This document shows positions 1-10,271 of a stretch of 64,000 bases of DNA, in pieces. The notes under the pieces are model-generated. The model did no database searches and was not told where the DNA came from. It saw nothing but the letters and a program-made list of their open reading frames with translations. Source of the stretch: Streptomyces sp. SLBN-118 (GTDB taxonomy: Bacteria; Actinomycetota; Actinomycetes; Streptomycetales; Streptomycetaceae); contig NZ_VFNP01000001.1 in assembly GCF_006715635.1 (NCBI RefSeq), forward strand, positions 124,001-188,000, in the 5' to 3' direction. Position 1 is the stretch's first letter. Each line of letters starts with the position of its first letter. A program made the translations under genes and the position numbers.

Positions 1-3000
1 GTAGCAGAACGCGTTTTTGGCGCCGTTGGCCTCTTCGAGGTAGGTGACGTTGTTGTCCGCGTCCCAGGCCAGCTTGGTGGTTTGGGACTTGGCGTTGGTG
101 GTCTGGACCGGGCGGTAGAAGTCGTCCATCACAAAGGTCGACGTGTGGTTCTCAGCGTCGGTGACCCTGGTGTCGGTGAACTTGTCGTTACTGGCGTTCA
201 CGGCGTACGTGAAGCCGGTCGCACCCTGGAGACGGTCGGTGATCGTCTTGGTCCACCAGTGGTACTTCGGGTCGTCACCGGCCTGCGGCGCGTAGTACGC
301 CATGTTGGTGGCGTTGCCGCGCGGGTCGGTGGCCTTGACCAGCTTGACGTTCTTGTTCCCCTGCGTGGCGTCGTAGGTGAACTTGAAGTCCTTGGGCTGA
401 GCGGAGCCGTCACCGTCGGTCAGCTGTCCGAGCAGGCCCTTGTCGGTGTAGTAGAACGAGATCTTGCGGCCCGAGATGTCCGTCATGGACTTCACGTGGT
501 CGTAGATCTTGGAGTTGGTCAGGTTGGTGCCGGTGACCTTGGCGCCCGTGGCGTCGATGTAGTCGTAGGACGCGTCACCCTTGTTGAAGTAGGTGACGGT
601 CAGCGACTGTCGGCCGGCCGGGTCGGTGATGTACTTGAGGAATTTGGTCGGCTTGTTATTGGACTTGCGCTCCTCGTACGTGTACGTCTGCGTGTTGCCG
701 TTCTTGTCGATCGCAGACGTCATGTAACCGTCGCAGCCGAAAAGGAAACGCGTGCCGTCAGGGCGGGTCAGCGTCCAGGCGTCCGGGACCGGGTCCTTGG
801 AGGGCTTGCAGTCCAGGCCGGACTTCATCGTGACCTTGTAGTGCACACCGGCCGGGGCCTTCCACACCGAGTTGGTGCTGTCCCAGCGGAAGATGTGCGT
901 CGTACCGTCACCGTCCGGGAGGCGGATCTCCGTCGGGTTCGGGTTGGGGTGGAAGTCCAGCGGGGCGCCAAGCCGGATGGGACCGGCCGCCTGGCCGGAC
1001 CAGCCGTGGCCCAGGACCGTGTCGCTGGTGTCCAGGGAGTTGTAGGCGAACCGCGCGAACGTCGTGAGACCGCGGCTTGGGTTGGTGAACGCGTTGTACT
1101 GCCACACACTGTTGCCAGAGGCGGTGTTGTTCATGACCGTGGATCCGGCGCCGGTGTTCTTGCCCGCGTACGAGTAGAACTTCTCCAGGCCTAGGCTGTT
1201 GGAGGTCGGGTCCTCGACCGCCACGTTCTGCTTCAGCGACGGGATGGCGGGAGTGCCTGCGGAGAGCCAGCTGCCGTCCGAGATCTTGCGGACGTCCCAG
1301 CCCAGCACGTACTCGGTGCGCTTGGAGCCGTTGTCCGAGTTGATGGGGGTCTTGACCTGCGCCTGGATGGTCGCGGACTTGCCCGGCAGCAGTGCCGGGA
1401 TCGCTGTGGAGAGCTGGTTGCCGCTGTTGGTCATGTCCGTGCCGTCGGGCAGCTTCCAGGTGTAGGACAGCTGCCGCTCACCGGCGGCCCACGCCGAAGC
1501 GGTGGTGTTGGTGACCGTGAACTCGACCGTGTACTGCGAGTTGGGGGTCATCCGGGCCGGCGTCTGTGGCGCGTAGTACGTGTCCTCGGTCGTCGAGTCG
1601 ACGTAGATGACCTGCATGTACGGGCGCAGCTGCGGGTCGGAGGCCTCCGACGACAGGAACAGCGTGCGCTCCTGCGGACCGGTGGTGGTCTCGTCCTTCA
1701 GCTTGACCGCGACGCCCTTGTTGCCCGTGGGCGTCTTGACCCACGACTGCATGAGGCCGGTGGCGTCCCACCAGTGGCGTCCGACCTCGTCGGTGATCTG
1801 GGGGACGGTGTCGGCGACGGTGGCGGACATGTCGCCGCCCGCCGTGGTCCACGCGGTGGTGGACGTGGCGTTGTTCCAGGTGGCCTGGGTCTCGGTGAAG
1901 TCCCGGGTCAGCGCGTGGAGTTCGTAGATCGCACCATTGGTGGTGCTGGTGGTCTCCGCTCCCCACATGTACATCTTGTTCTCCAGCACCGTGGCGGTGG
2001 TGGGGATCGAGCTGGTGGGGAACTTCAGCACGGCGCGCGTCTTGCCGTACGTGGTGGAGTTGTTGCCGACGCTCAGCCAGGTCTGACCCACACCCAGGGA
2101 CTGGATGGCGTCCTGGTTGACGGTCGGCTGCTGCGAGGACAGCGTGGTGTCCGTCTGACCGCTCTGGATGATCTTCATCGTCCGGCCGGCCTTGGGGATG
2201 CCCACCACCCGGGTCGGAGAGCCGAGCAGCTCGCCGCCCTTGGTCTTGACCGCCAGCTGGTAGAAGTACGACTTCCCGATCTCCGAGGAGCTGGAGTCCG
2301 GGGTCGGGACCGCCGTGGTGTCCGTGTAGGTGGTCGCCGTGGACGCGATCGGGGCGATCAGGGTCGCAGCCGACGGGGTGAAGACCTGCTGCGTGGAGCG
2401 GTGCAGCTGGTACTCGACGATGTCGTCGTTCGCCACGCCGCTGGTGTTCACATAGGCGGGCCAGGACAGCTCCGGGCCCGTGCCGTGCACCACGGTCGGC
2501 GAGTTCAGCGCGGTGCCGACCTTGCCGTAGGTGACGGTCAGCCGCGGAATAGTCGAGGTCTCGCCGCCGTAGCTGCCGTCGCCCGCCTCGTAGCGCGGGC
2601 CGCCAGTCGGCGCGGTGCCCGACTCATCGGTGGCCTTGAGCACGAACCCGTAGTTGGGATTGACCCCAGACACCCAGCGTTGGACCGTGTCGGTCACTGG
2701 GAACTTGTGCCACTGGTTGTAGGCGCCGATCGCCTTCGTCTTCGCGGCGGTGTTCACCAGCCGGACCGAGTCCGCGAGCGTCCGCGTCGTGGAGCTGCCG
2801 GTGTCGCCCAGGACGATCTTGCCGGTATTGCCCTTGGCCCAGGGGTACTCAACTGTGTCGAGGACCTTCCAGACGCCGCCGGTACCGGTCTGGTTGACGG
2901 TGTAATTCTTCGTGCCGCCGTTGTAGTTCACGGTGTACGGGGCGGCCGTGGGCGCGTCCGACGCTGCCGGGAAATGCACCTCGGCCCGGTACGAATCGCT

Positions 3001-4437
3001 CTCCGGCACCTGCGGCTGCCAGGAGTACGACTCACCCGTCAGTGCGTTCTTGTTGTACGCGAAATCGTCGTAGGTCGCAGCCCCACCGGTCGTGGTGCCC
3101 CCCGGCCACTCGCCGACCGCCGCCGTCCCCACAGCCCCGTCATCGATCATGACAGTAGTTGCGGATAGCTCACCCACCAGCGCACTGGTGTTGGACCAGG
3201 TCGCCGTCGACTCGTCCCACGCACCGGTGGCCCGGTGCGCCTCGATGGTCACGGCGTTGCCGTTGGTGGTGTGCGCCTGGTCGTAGTACATCTCCAGGCG
3301 GGCGGCATCGACCTTCACGCCCGCCGGGACCTCACTCAGCGGGAACTTGATCAGCGAGCGGGAGATACCGGTGTCCGTCTTGCCGGCCGACAGCTTCCAC
3401 GTGGAGTTGAAGTTCACCCCGGGCTGATCGGACAGGACCATCGTGTCCTGCGACGCCGTCGGCGACGGCGCAATGGTGATCGTCGGGTCGATCACCACCG
3501 GATACTGACGCTCCTTCGCCGCCAGCCACTTCGCGTCCGGCGCAACCGTCAGCTTCCAGTTCTTCCCGTCCCGGGAGAGCTTCTGGGAAACCTTGGTGGA
3601 GTACGTACCACCGGTCGGCGACAGCGCATCCTTCTTGGCGTCCGTCATATACGGAGCCGGGATCACCATCACCGGCGTGTTCGGCGCCTCACCGTAGAAG
3701 GCGACCGAACCGTCCTTGCGCGCCTTCGGCGTCAGCCCCTCGGCGTTCAGGGTGAAGGTGAACGACACCGGGCCGGCCGGAGCCGCGTCCAGGACGATGT
3801 TCTCCTTCACCTGCCCCCGGCCGACCTTGTACTGCAGATCCGCGCCCGAAGCGGCGTCCTTGTACGTGACCGTGTCGCCGCCGGCCTGCGGCTTCAAGCT
3901 CTTGGCGGCCGCGCCCGTTAGGCCCAGGCTGATGGCTCCGCCGCCCGCGGACTCAAAACGCAGCAGCTTGTCCGGATCAGAACCGAACCAGCTCCGGCCG
4001 GTGTTGGCCGTGTTCGCGAAATCGAAGCCCTTCGCCGTCGTGGACCGCACCGCGGTGTCGATCGGCTTCCACGACGTCCCGGACTTGTACGAGACCGGAA
4101 CGGCCGACAGCTCCGCCTCCACCCGGCCGTCCGACAGCTCGAAGAACCGCGCCTGCGACGTACGCCGCTCGGTCAGCTCCTTGACCCGCTTCGCCTTCGG
4201 AAGCTTCTTGCCCTTCGGCAGCTTCTGACGGCTCGGTATCTCCAACTTCCCGCCGACCGGCGGCTTCTCAGCCACCTCGTCGTCGTCCGAGAACCAGCCC
4301 TTGACGGTGTCGACGATCCCCTTACCGCCGTCATCCGACGACGCCGCAGGAGCCGCATAAGCGACCTGCGGCAGCAGCGTACCCGCCACCGCCGAGACCA
4401 CCAGACAGGAGATATATCTCCCGTACGGAACTTTCAC
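1..4437 (-). CDS. Secreted DNRLRE / RHS-repeat protein, C terminus beyond the window
   Basis: At least 1,479 codons are open to the left edge. The GTG start at 4437 begins a signal peptide (hydrophobic core, then VAYAAPA). Next come a Lys-rich linker, a first DNRLRE-type domain with paired TG.SRSLIKFPL and TWSNTSALVGE features, a golvesin/xanthan-lyase-like beta domain (near 3150 to 2750), a fibronectin-like segment, a second DNRLRE-type domain (near 2150 to 1560) and then YD/RHS repeats (from about 1200 to 1, for example GLTTFARFAYNS). In this family the extreme C terminus usually carries a variable toxin or HINT domain, which is not visible here. The protein is probably exported and wall-associated, possibly a polymorphic toxin. 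An alternative start lies a few codons inside the signal peptide. Family assignment is firm; toxin function is inference. Confidence 0.9.
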   Translation of the reverse strand, partial: MKVPYGRYISCLVVSAVAGTLLPQVAYAAPAASSDDGGKGIVDTVKGWFSDDDEVAEKPPVGGKLEIPSRQKLPKGKKLPKAKRVKELTERRTSQARFFELSDGRVEAELSAVPVSYKSGTSWKPIDTAVRSTTAKGFDFANTANTGRSWFGSDPDKLLRFESAGGGAISLGLTGAAAKSLKPQAGGDTVTYKDAASGADLQYKVGRGQVKENIVLDAAPAGPVSFTFTLNAEGLTPKARKDGSVAFYGEAPNTPVMVIPAPYMTDAKKDALSPTGGTYSTKVSQKLSRDGKNWKLTVAPDAKWLAAKERQYPVVIDPTITIAPSPTASQDTMVLSDQPGVNFNSTWKLSAGKTDTGISRSLIKFPLSEVPAGVKVDAARLEMYYDQAHTTNGNAVTIEAHRATGAWDESTATWSNTSALVGELSATTVMIDDGAVGTAAVGEWPGGTTTGGAATYDDFAYNKNALTGESYSWQPQVPESDSYRAEVHFPAASDAPTAAPYTVNYNGGTKNYTVNQTGTGGVWKVLDTVEYPWAKGNTGKIVLGDTGSSTTRTLADSVRLVNTAAKTKAIGAYNQWHKFPVTDTVQRWVSGVNPNYGFVLKATDESGTAPTGGPRYEAGDGSYGGETSTIPRLTVTYGKVGTALNSPTVVHGTGPELSWPAYVNTSGVANDDIVEYQLHRSTQQVFTPSAATLIAPIASTATTYTDTTAVPTPDSSSSEIGKSYFYQLAVKTKGGELLGSPTRVVGIPKAGRTMKIIQSGQTDTTLSSQQPTVNQDAIQSLGVGQTWLSVGNNSTTYGKTRAVLKFPTSSIPTTATVLENKMYMWGAETTSTTNGAIYELHALTRDFTETQATWNNATSTTAWTTAGGDMSATVADTVPQITDEVGRHWWDATGLMQSWVKTPTGNKGVAVKLKDETTTGPQERTLFLSSEASDPQLRPYMQVIYVDSTTEDTYYAPQTPARMTPNSQYTVEFTVTNTTASAWAAGERQLSYTWKLPDGTDMTNSGNQLSTAIPALLPGKSATIQAQVKTPINSDNGSKRTEYVLGWDVRKISDGSWLSAGTPAIPSLKQNVAVEDPTSNSLGLEKFYSYAGKNTGAGSTVMNNTASGNSVWQYNAFTNPSRGLTTFARFAYNSLDTSDTVLGHGWSGQAAGPIRLGAPLDFHPNPNPTEIRLPDGDGTTHIFRWDSTNSVWKAPAGVHYKVTMKSGLDCKPSKDPVPDAWTLTRPDGTRFLFGCDGYMTSAIDKNGNTQTYTYEERKSNNKPTKFLKYITDPAGRQSLTVTYFNKGDASYDYIDATGAKVTGTNLTNSKIYDHVKSMTDISGRKISFYYTDKGLLGQLTDGDGSAQPKDFKFTYDATQGNKNVKLVKATDPRGNATNMAYYAPQAGDDPKYHWWTKTITDRLQGATGFTYAVNASNDKFTDTRVTDAENHTSTFVMDDFYRPVQTTNAKSQTTKLAWDADNNVTYLEEANGAKNAFCY

Positions 4438-5229
4438 CTCTATACCCTTCGGCTAATGCACGCATTTCCGCGCACGCGAAAACAGGCACACCGAAAGAGC
4501 CGACACGCAAAGCCCTGGCCAGTTCGGTGAGCCTGCACCACGACCGAAAATCCCCGAGCGGGACGGACGAGTCGGAAAGTGGACCCCCAGGAGAACCCCC
4601 AGATCAGGGTTCAGTAAGAGTCACCTCTAACTCCCCATCGGCGAGACGGCTATGGCAGGCGATCTCTACTTGGATCAGTGACCCCACGTCAACTGTCCAG
4701 ACAATATGGACAGTTGGAGTACCGGCTAACCAGACGTCAATTCGTCCGCTTCTTCCGGTCGCTCGCCTTAGCCCGGGTACATGGTGTATAACCGGCCGGT
4801 TCAGGATTGTGCGCCAATTCGAGGCCGGAGTTCGCAGCGTGAAAACTGGTCTCGCCCACTGCGGTACCAGCCTGGCGTCGTGGGCGGCGCCGCTGCCGAC
4901 TCTCTCTCCTTCGGTTACGACGAACACAGCTCCTCGACACGCTCACCCAGGCCGCTGCGCCGGGCCATGCCTGGGGAGAGCCGCATGGCAGCAGTCCGCG
5001 GCGGACCGTCGTCCATTGCGAGGCTCCGGGAGTCCCAGGCTTCCGCGAGCGGCCCCATGTGATCAACATCCAGGGGCGCCTGCGGAGGTTACTCGGCGCG
5101 GCGGCTGTCGCAGCGCTTAGAAGTGCCTTGACCACGAAGCGAGTTGTAGCCGTCCGAAGGGAACCGGCACGCCTGTGGAGCAGGGCAGCTCACCAGGCGG
5201 GTGGACAAATTCGCCCAGAAGCGATCAGC
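4438..5229. other. Intergenic stretch of about 790 bases upstream of the RHS gene
   Basis: Several short open frames cross this region, but none has convincing composition, a ribosome binding site or a recognisable domain. It should hold the promoter of the minus-strand RHS gene and the 3' region of the minus-strand peptidase. The one clear structure is the inverted repeat at 4690-4716. Confidence 0.4.
4690..4716. repeat. Perfect 9-bp inverted repeat with 9-base spacer
   Basis: The arms CAACTGTCC (4690-4698) and GGACAGTTG (4708-4716) are exact complements separated by AGACAATAT. The site lies about 250 bases upstream of the RHS gene. The AT-rich spacer and symmetric arms suit a regulator binding site as well as a weak hairpin. 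The binding role is inference. Confidence 0.45.
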
Positions 5230-6651
5230 TCAAGGCCGTGTCCGAGGTGGCTTTCCCGGCTTGTAGAGCCAGTCGTTGAACAGAGCGTCGAGGGGTAGCC
5301 CGGACTTTTCGTGGCACAAGTCAATGAAGTCTGCTGACTGGACGCTTCCGTGCCGGTGATCTCGAGTCCAGGTTCGCAGGATAGAGAAGAAAATCTTGTC
5401 GCCTACTGCTTTGCGGACTTGATGCAGGGTCATGGCTGCTCGGCCGTAGACCGGCGGATCAGATACCTGTTCCGCATTGGGTGGTGCTGCTGGGGGGAAG
5501 TCCCAGGTGCCGTCGCTCTCCGGATGGGTGCCGTCATAGAAGGCGTCGAAGGTCTCCTGGGCCGTGTTGCCGCCCTGTTCTTCTTCCCACAGCCATTCTG
5601 CATAGGTAGCGAAGCCTTCGTTGAGCCACATGTCCTTCCACGAGCGGGGCGTGACCGAGTTGCCGAACCACTGGTGAGCGATCTCATGGACGACCAGCTT
5701 GTCGTCCGGGGCCTTGTGGAAGTAGGGCCTGGTCTGTGTTTCGAGCGCGTAGTCCAGTTCGGGGAAGTGGTCGACGATGGCACCGGTGGACGTGAACGGA
5801 TAGAGGCCGAACCGCGTGACGGCCCAAGCAGTCGCTTCGCGCACCAGCGAGGGTATGCGCTGTGCCTTGGCTTTCTCGTCTGGGTCTGTGGCCACGTGCA
5901 CGGGCAGGCCGCCGCTCGCGGTTTCGCTGATGTCGAAGTCGCCGACCGCAACGGTGGCGGCATAACTCGGCATGGGTTCCGGGCTGCTCCACGCATACGT
6001 CGCCCACTCACCCTTCGTTGCGCGGTGTTTCAGTGTGCCGTTGGAGATGGCCTTCAATGTGGCGGGGACGGTGATGGTGATGTCATAGGTGGCCTTGTCG
6101 GAGGGGTGATGGTTGCCGGGGAACCAGGCCATGGATCCGGTGGGTTCTCCGAGTCCGACCGCGCCGTCGTCCGTCTCCATCCAGCCTTCCGTCGCCCCAT
6201 GCGAGTCCTCGATGGTTTTCGGCACTCCGTCGTAGGCGATCACGGTGGTGAATTTTTGGCCTCGGCTGACAGGGGCAGATGGCGTCACCACCAGCTCGTC
6301 GCCGTGGCGCACGCTCTGTGCCGCGTGCTTGTTGACCGTGGTTTTACGTACGGCCAGTCCGTGCAGATCCAGGTTGAAGGAGCTCAGCGACTGTGTGGCC
6401 CGCGCAGTGATCACCGCTGTGGCCTTCAGCATGTTCTCGTCGGGCTGGTAGGTGAGCGTGAGGGCGTAGTGGGCCACGTCGTACCCGCCGTTGCCCAGCT
6501 GGGGAAAGAGCGCATCGGCGACGCCGGCTGCACCCGGTGATGCGGGGGTGCGGGAGACGGGTTTGCCTGTCGGCGTCGACCCGGTACAGGCCGAGCAGGC
6601 CAGCAAGGCGGCAGCAGCCGGCAGAGCCAACTGCCGCAGTGCGCGGGACAC
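5230..6651 (-). CDS. M1 family zinc metallopeptidase, lipoprotein
   Basis: A 473-residue protein with a lipoprotein signal: an Arg-containing N terminus, a hydrophobic stretch and a lipobox LLAC with Cys near residue 19. The M1 beta-saddle domain is followed by the catalytic domain with the zinc motif HEIAHQWFG (near residue 322) and the downstream zinc ligand in NEGFATYAEW. The substrate-side GxMEN position reads ALETQT, as in many actinobacterial M1 enzymes. It is shorter than full aminopeptidase N and lacks the long C-terminal helical domain. It is expected to be anchored outside the membrane and to cleave peptides from the N terminus. The next gene upstream on the same strand starts about 650 bases away, so the two may be co-transcribed. 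Confidence 0.93.
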   Translation of the reverse strand: MSRALRQLALPAAAALLACSACTGSTPTGKPVSRTPASPGAAGVADALFPQLGNGGYDVAHYALTLTYQPDENMLKATAVITARATQSLSSFNLDLHGLAVRKTTVNKHAAQSVRHGDELVVTPSAPVSRGQKFTTVIAYDGVPKTIEDSHGATEGWMETDDGAVGLGEPTGSMAWFPGNHHPSDKATYDITITVPATLKAISNGTLKHRATKGEWATYAWSSPEPMPSYAATVAVGDFDISETASGGLPVHVATDPDEKAKAQRIPSLVREATAWAVTRFGLYPFTSTGAIVDHFPELDYALETQTRPYFHKAPDDKLVVHEIAHQWFGNSVTPRSWKDMWLNEGFATYAEWLWEEEQGGNTAQETFDAFYDGTHPESDGTWDFPPAAPPNAEQVSDPPVYGRAAMTLHQVRKAVGDKIFFSILRTWTRDHRHGSVQSADFIDLCHEKSGLPLDALFNDWLYKPGKPPRTRP

Positions 6652-6757
6652 TCAGTCTCCTTGTCACAGACGTGGGTGGCTGTTCGGGGGACGCGGCCAT
6701 ATCGCACCGTGGAATGTAACGGCCGTGTGATCACAGGCGTCGCTTCGCGTTGTCCGG

Positions 6758-7312
6758 TCAGGAAGGACGAGGAGCCCGTGCGGCCCGTCGGCGGACTCCG
6801 ATGACACCGGCGGCAGCCAGTGTGGCGGCCGCGGCGCCGAGTGCCGCTCCTTGCCATGCTCTCCAGCCGTCGGCCTGCCGTTCACCAGTGGCCTCTACCT
6901 TGAGCTCGCTCCAGAGAACGGTGGGGTCGTAGTCGCAGACGCTGTCCCGGTCTGCCTCGTTCATGCACCGGGCACCCTTGTAGGTGAGGGTGAACTTCAC
7001 CTTGTACGTCCCTGGTTTGAGCTTCGGGAGAATACGTCCCGAACCGACCCAGGCAGCGCCGGTGTCCCCCAGGGAATTCCCCTTGTCCAGAGCGGGACTG
7101 GACATTTCCACCCCCGTCGGATGCGGATTTCCAGGCTCCTCTTTGACGGTGACCCCGACATTCTGACCCGGACCAGCTGGGCCCGCGACCGAGGCGTATC
7201 CCTCCTTCGGCAGCGGCACTTGCTCGGCGTGCGCCACGCCTGTACCGCCGATATACAGAGCAATCAAGCCAGTTGTCAGCACACATTGGCTGACACTCCG
7301 ACACTTGGTCAT
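6758..7312 (-). CDS. Exported membrane-anchored protein of unknown function
   Basis: A 184-residue protein. The ATG at 7312 is preferred over an upstream GTG/ATG because a GGGGGAG ribosome binding site sits six bases before it. It has a signal peptide ending near GVAHAEQ, an extracellular domain with two Cys (ARCMNEADRDSVCDY) that may form a disulfide, and a C-terminal hydrophobic segment (ALGAAAATLAAAGVIGV) followed by an Arg-rich tail. The topology is N-out/C-in and resembles sortase-type or tail-anchored surface proteins, but no LPxTG is visible. It lies upstream of the M1 peptidase gene on the same strand. No function is recognised. Confidence 0.75.
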   Translation of the reverse strand: MTKCRSVSQCVLTTGLIALYIGGTGVAHAEQVPLPKEGYASVAGPAGPGQNVGVTVKEEPGNPHPTGVEMSSPALDKGNSLGDTGAAWVGSGRILPKLKPGTYKVKFTLTYKGARCMNEADRDSVCDYDPTVLWSELKVEATGERQADGWRAWQGAALGAAAATLAAAGVIGVRRRAARAPRPS

Positions 7313-7413
7313 TAATTCTCCCCCTGTTGCAGGTCGTCCTAGGATCATGGCGCATTCCGGGGGATGACGCTACACGGAGTGATCTGCCTCTCCTTAGACC
7401 ATGGAGAAGCCAC

Positions 7414-9121
7414 TTGAAGATACGAAGAACGCTCGCCGTTCTCGTGGAGGGACTGGCACTGGCGGTGCTGCCGCTGGCCCCGGCACAAGCGGAATCCATA
7501 CCGCCGCCAACTCCAGTGCCTGCAAATGGGGACAATGACGCACGCGGCTTTACACCTGCCGACGCGGACGCCTATTGGACACCCGAGCGGATGCGTGCCG
7601 CGCAGCCGGTAAAGAGGGGAAAGTCCACGGATGGCGTTGCCCGCGCGGGCTGGTCGCCTCGCCCGCGAGCCATTTGAAGGCATACCGATCGTCGGTACGT
7701 TCTTTTTCAACGACGGGACCAATACGGGCCGGTTCTGCGGCGGGACTGTCGTCAACAGCCCCGGCAGGAACCTTGTCATGAGCGCTGGTCACTGCTTCGA
7801 CGACCAGGACGCGCGGAAGAACCTCACGTTCGTCAAGCGGTACCTGTCCAAGGGGACCGATGCCGCAGCCGACCTGGACTTCAACTTCCTGCAGCTCGAG
7901 CCGCGCGGCGGCAAGAACGTGCAGGATGTCGTCGGCGGTGCCGAACTCCTCATCAACGCAGGCTACGAGCACAACCCCGTCCGCCTCATCGGCTATCCCA
8001 ACGCCCTCAAGCGGCCGCTGGACTGCACCGACAAGACCGTGCGCTACAACAGCACCGACCCCAAAATCCCCGGAAGCTTCCTGCGCATCGAGTGCAAGGC
8101 CTACTCGGGCGGCGCCTCCGGCGGGCCGTTCCTCGTCAAGAAGGGGACAGGGTACGGAATCGTCGGCGTGATCGGCGGCTGGCACACCGGCGGTGACGTC
8201 GACGACATCTCCTACAGCTCCTACCTCGACGGCGACGCCAAGAAGCTGTACGACGACGCGGTCAACAACAGGCAGCCGGCCGGCCGCGGAGTCCTCGGAC
8301 AGGCAGAGACCTGGAAGCACGCCGAGGTGCTGGCGGGCGGGTACTTCACCGACGGCAACCCCGGCGATGACGACTACTCCGACCTGGTCGTGCGCTGGTC
8401 CGACGGCGAGCTCACCCTCTACCGCGGAGCCGGCGAGGACGAGGACAACTTCGACAAGGAAATCAGACTCGCGCCCAAGGACAGCACCTTCCAACACGCG
8501 GAGACCATCGCGGCGGGAGACTTCACCGGCGCCGACACGGACGACCTCCTCGTCCGCTGGGTCGACGGAGAACTGACCCTCTACCCGGACGTGGACGAGC
8601 AAGGCTTCCACGGAGAATTCCAGCTCCAGAAGCCCGACCCGCTGTGGAAGCACGCAGTGTCCATCACCGCAGGCCGCTACACCACCGGCAGCAAGTGGAC
8701 CGACGACCTGCTGGTGCGCTGGTCCGACGGCGAAGTGTCCCTCTACACCGACGTGAACCGCGACGGATTCCACGGCGGGAAAAAACTCGCCGCCAGCGAC
8801 AGCGACTGGAAATACGCCGCCAGCATCGCCGCCGGCGACTACACCGGCAACGACCAGTGGGACGTGATGGTCCGCTGGAAGGACGGCGAACTCAGCATCT
8901 GCAAGGACATCGACCAGACCGGCCTCCACGGCGAAGTCCAGATCAAGAAGAAGAACGATCTGTGGACCAAAGCCACCGTCATCGCCGCCGGCGACTACAC
9001 CGACAACGACTACCCGGACGACTTCATCGTCCGCTGGACCGACGGCGAAGTATCCCTGTACCCCGACGCCGACGAAACCGGACTCAACCGCGAAATCACA
9101 CTCGTCTACCCACCAGCCTAA
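7414..9121 (+). pseudogene. Trypsin-like serine protease with five FG-GAP-like repeats, single frameshift
   Basis: Two frames together encode one exported protease. Frame 1 starts at TTG 7414 (GGAG seven bases upstream) and gives a signal peptide (LAPAQAES) and a typical propeptide (ADADAYWTPERMR). It stops at 7677. Frame 2 (open from ATG 7631 to 9121) carries the catalytic domain: His in MSAGHCFD, Asp in the DLDFN region and Ser in SGGASGGP. Five repeats of the AAGDYT..DD..VRW.DGE.SLY type follow, forming a beta-propeller-like tail. One extra base, most simply in the GGGG run near 7616-7619, explains the break. The minimal open part is 7631-9121 (496 residues). It may be a true inactivation or a sequencing indel; without the signal peptide the frame-2 product would stay inside the cell. 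Confidence 0.8.
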
Positions 9122-9152
9122 GCCCTGCATCGACAACTGGATGCATCCTCCA

Positions 9153-9173
9153 GGCGGAATGGAATCTTCCGCC
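9153..9173 (+). terminator. Stem-loop after the protease gene
   Basis: The arms GGCGGAA and TTCCGCC are perfect complements around a seven-base loop. The stem lies 31 bases after the protease stop and just before the next gene, with no long T run, which is normal for Streptomyces terminators. Confidence 0.5.
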
Positions 9174-9190
9174 TAGATCGAGAGAGACAT

Positions 9191-9673
9191 ATGCGCCGCA
9201 TCGCTCAAGTCCTAACAACTGCTGCAGTCGTCACTGGCAGCCTAGCCCTGGCAACTGCCCCCGCCGCAGCCCGCCCTCCAAACCCGCCGACAGTCAACTG
9301 GCAGGAAGTCGGGGAAACTAATTCGAACTGGAAGTGTGGAGCGGTCGTTGACCATCCTGCGAAGCAAGGTGTGCGATTCCGGGTCTGCATAGTGCTCAAC
9401 AGCAGCAACGAAGCCCAGTCCGTGCTGGTATTGGTAAATAATTCCGACTCCAGCATCAACATTACGCACGGCAACAGCGACACGGGGCTATGGAACAACT
9501 GGCCCCGTCCTGCGGGATATTCTGATGTCAGGTGTCACACGTCGGTACTCCATAAGGGGTTCCAGCGTGCTTGCTTCTCAAGGACGAAGACAAACAAGCC
9601 TGTCCTGAGGACAAGCGCCACTCTCTGGATCAACGGCACATACGGGGGAGCCGAATACTCCAGGAGCAGCTGA
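9191..9673 (+). CDS. Small secreted protein of unknown function
   Basis: A 160-residue protein with a clear signal peptide (MRRIAQVL..., cleavage near APAAARP) and a GAGAGAGA-type ribosome binding site before ATG 9191. The mature part has four Cys (WKCGAV, FRVCIV, VRCHTS, RACFSR), which suggests two disulfides in a small beta-rich exported domain. It follows the protease gene on the same strand, separated by a stem-loop. No family is recognised. Confidence 0.75.
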   Translation: MRRIAQVLTTAAVVTGSLALATAPAAARPPNPPTVNWQEVGETNSNWKCGAVVDHPAKQGVRFRVCIVLNSSNEAQSVLVLVNNSDSSINITHGNSDTGLWNNWPRPAGYSDVRCHTSVLHKGFQRACFSRTKTNKPVLRTSATLWINGTYGGAEYSRSS

Positions 9674-10209
9674 CGACGTCAACCTCAATTCCGTTTCGGT
9701 CCGCCGAGTTCTTCGGGGGGCCGTTTCGGCTTCCCCGGGCCGGGTGTGGGCATAGCGGCTGCTCTGCTGTCGCGTCGTGTGCCCCTCGTTTTCTGGCTGC
9801 GGAGTGCTTCAGAACCGGGCGCGGACGTGCCTGCGTCCCGAGTCTGTTGATGGTGCTGTTGAGTGCATTCAGGGCCATTCAGCCCCGCCCGCCGTGACGG
9901 CGCCCTGGTGACTCCTGGTAGCCGGACTCGTGTCGGCATGGGCGCAAGACCCGGACACCGACGATGTCCACTGGCGGTGATCACGAGCATGCACTGGTTC
10001 CGTGCGATCACATCGCGCCGGTGAATATCCCTCGCACCTGCTGTGCGCAGGTTCCGATTGCTCAGCAGTGCGCCGATCGACCGGCCTCGTCGCTGTATCG
10101 GGACACCGCTGACCGGGAGCGATCTGCGGTTGACCTTGAATCTGCAGAGGGTTATCGAGGGAACTGAGGCCCTCGTGCTATCGCACGCCTCGGCAAACCA
10201 TTCGGGCTA
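9674..10209. other. Non-coding stretch before IS630
   Basis: About 535 bases with only short, Pro/Arg-rich open frames on either strand. No domain, repeat or RNA gene was recognised. Its right end is the TA target of the IS630 element. Confidence 0.4.
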
Positions 10210-10271
10210 CTGAGGATTTCGGGTTGTCGTCGGGTGGTGACGGTTCATGATCCCTGCGGTATGCCGATGAG

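Noticed and set aside
82..3921. Long plus-strand open frames across the first 4 kb
   Set aside because: They are antisense to the continuous RHS/DNRLRE reading on the minus strand, have Val/Arg/Gly-rich composition and no domains.
9685..10011. 108-residue minus-strand frame upstream of IS630
   Set aside because: Low-complexity Pro/Arg/Gln composition, no ribosome site and no domain.
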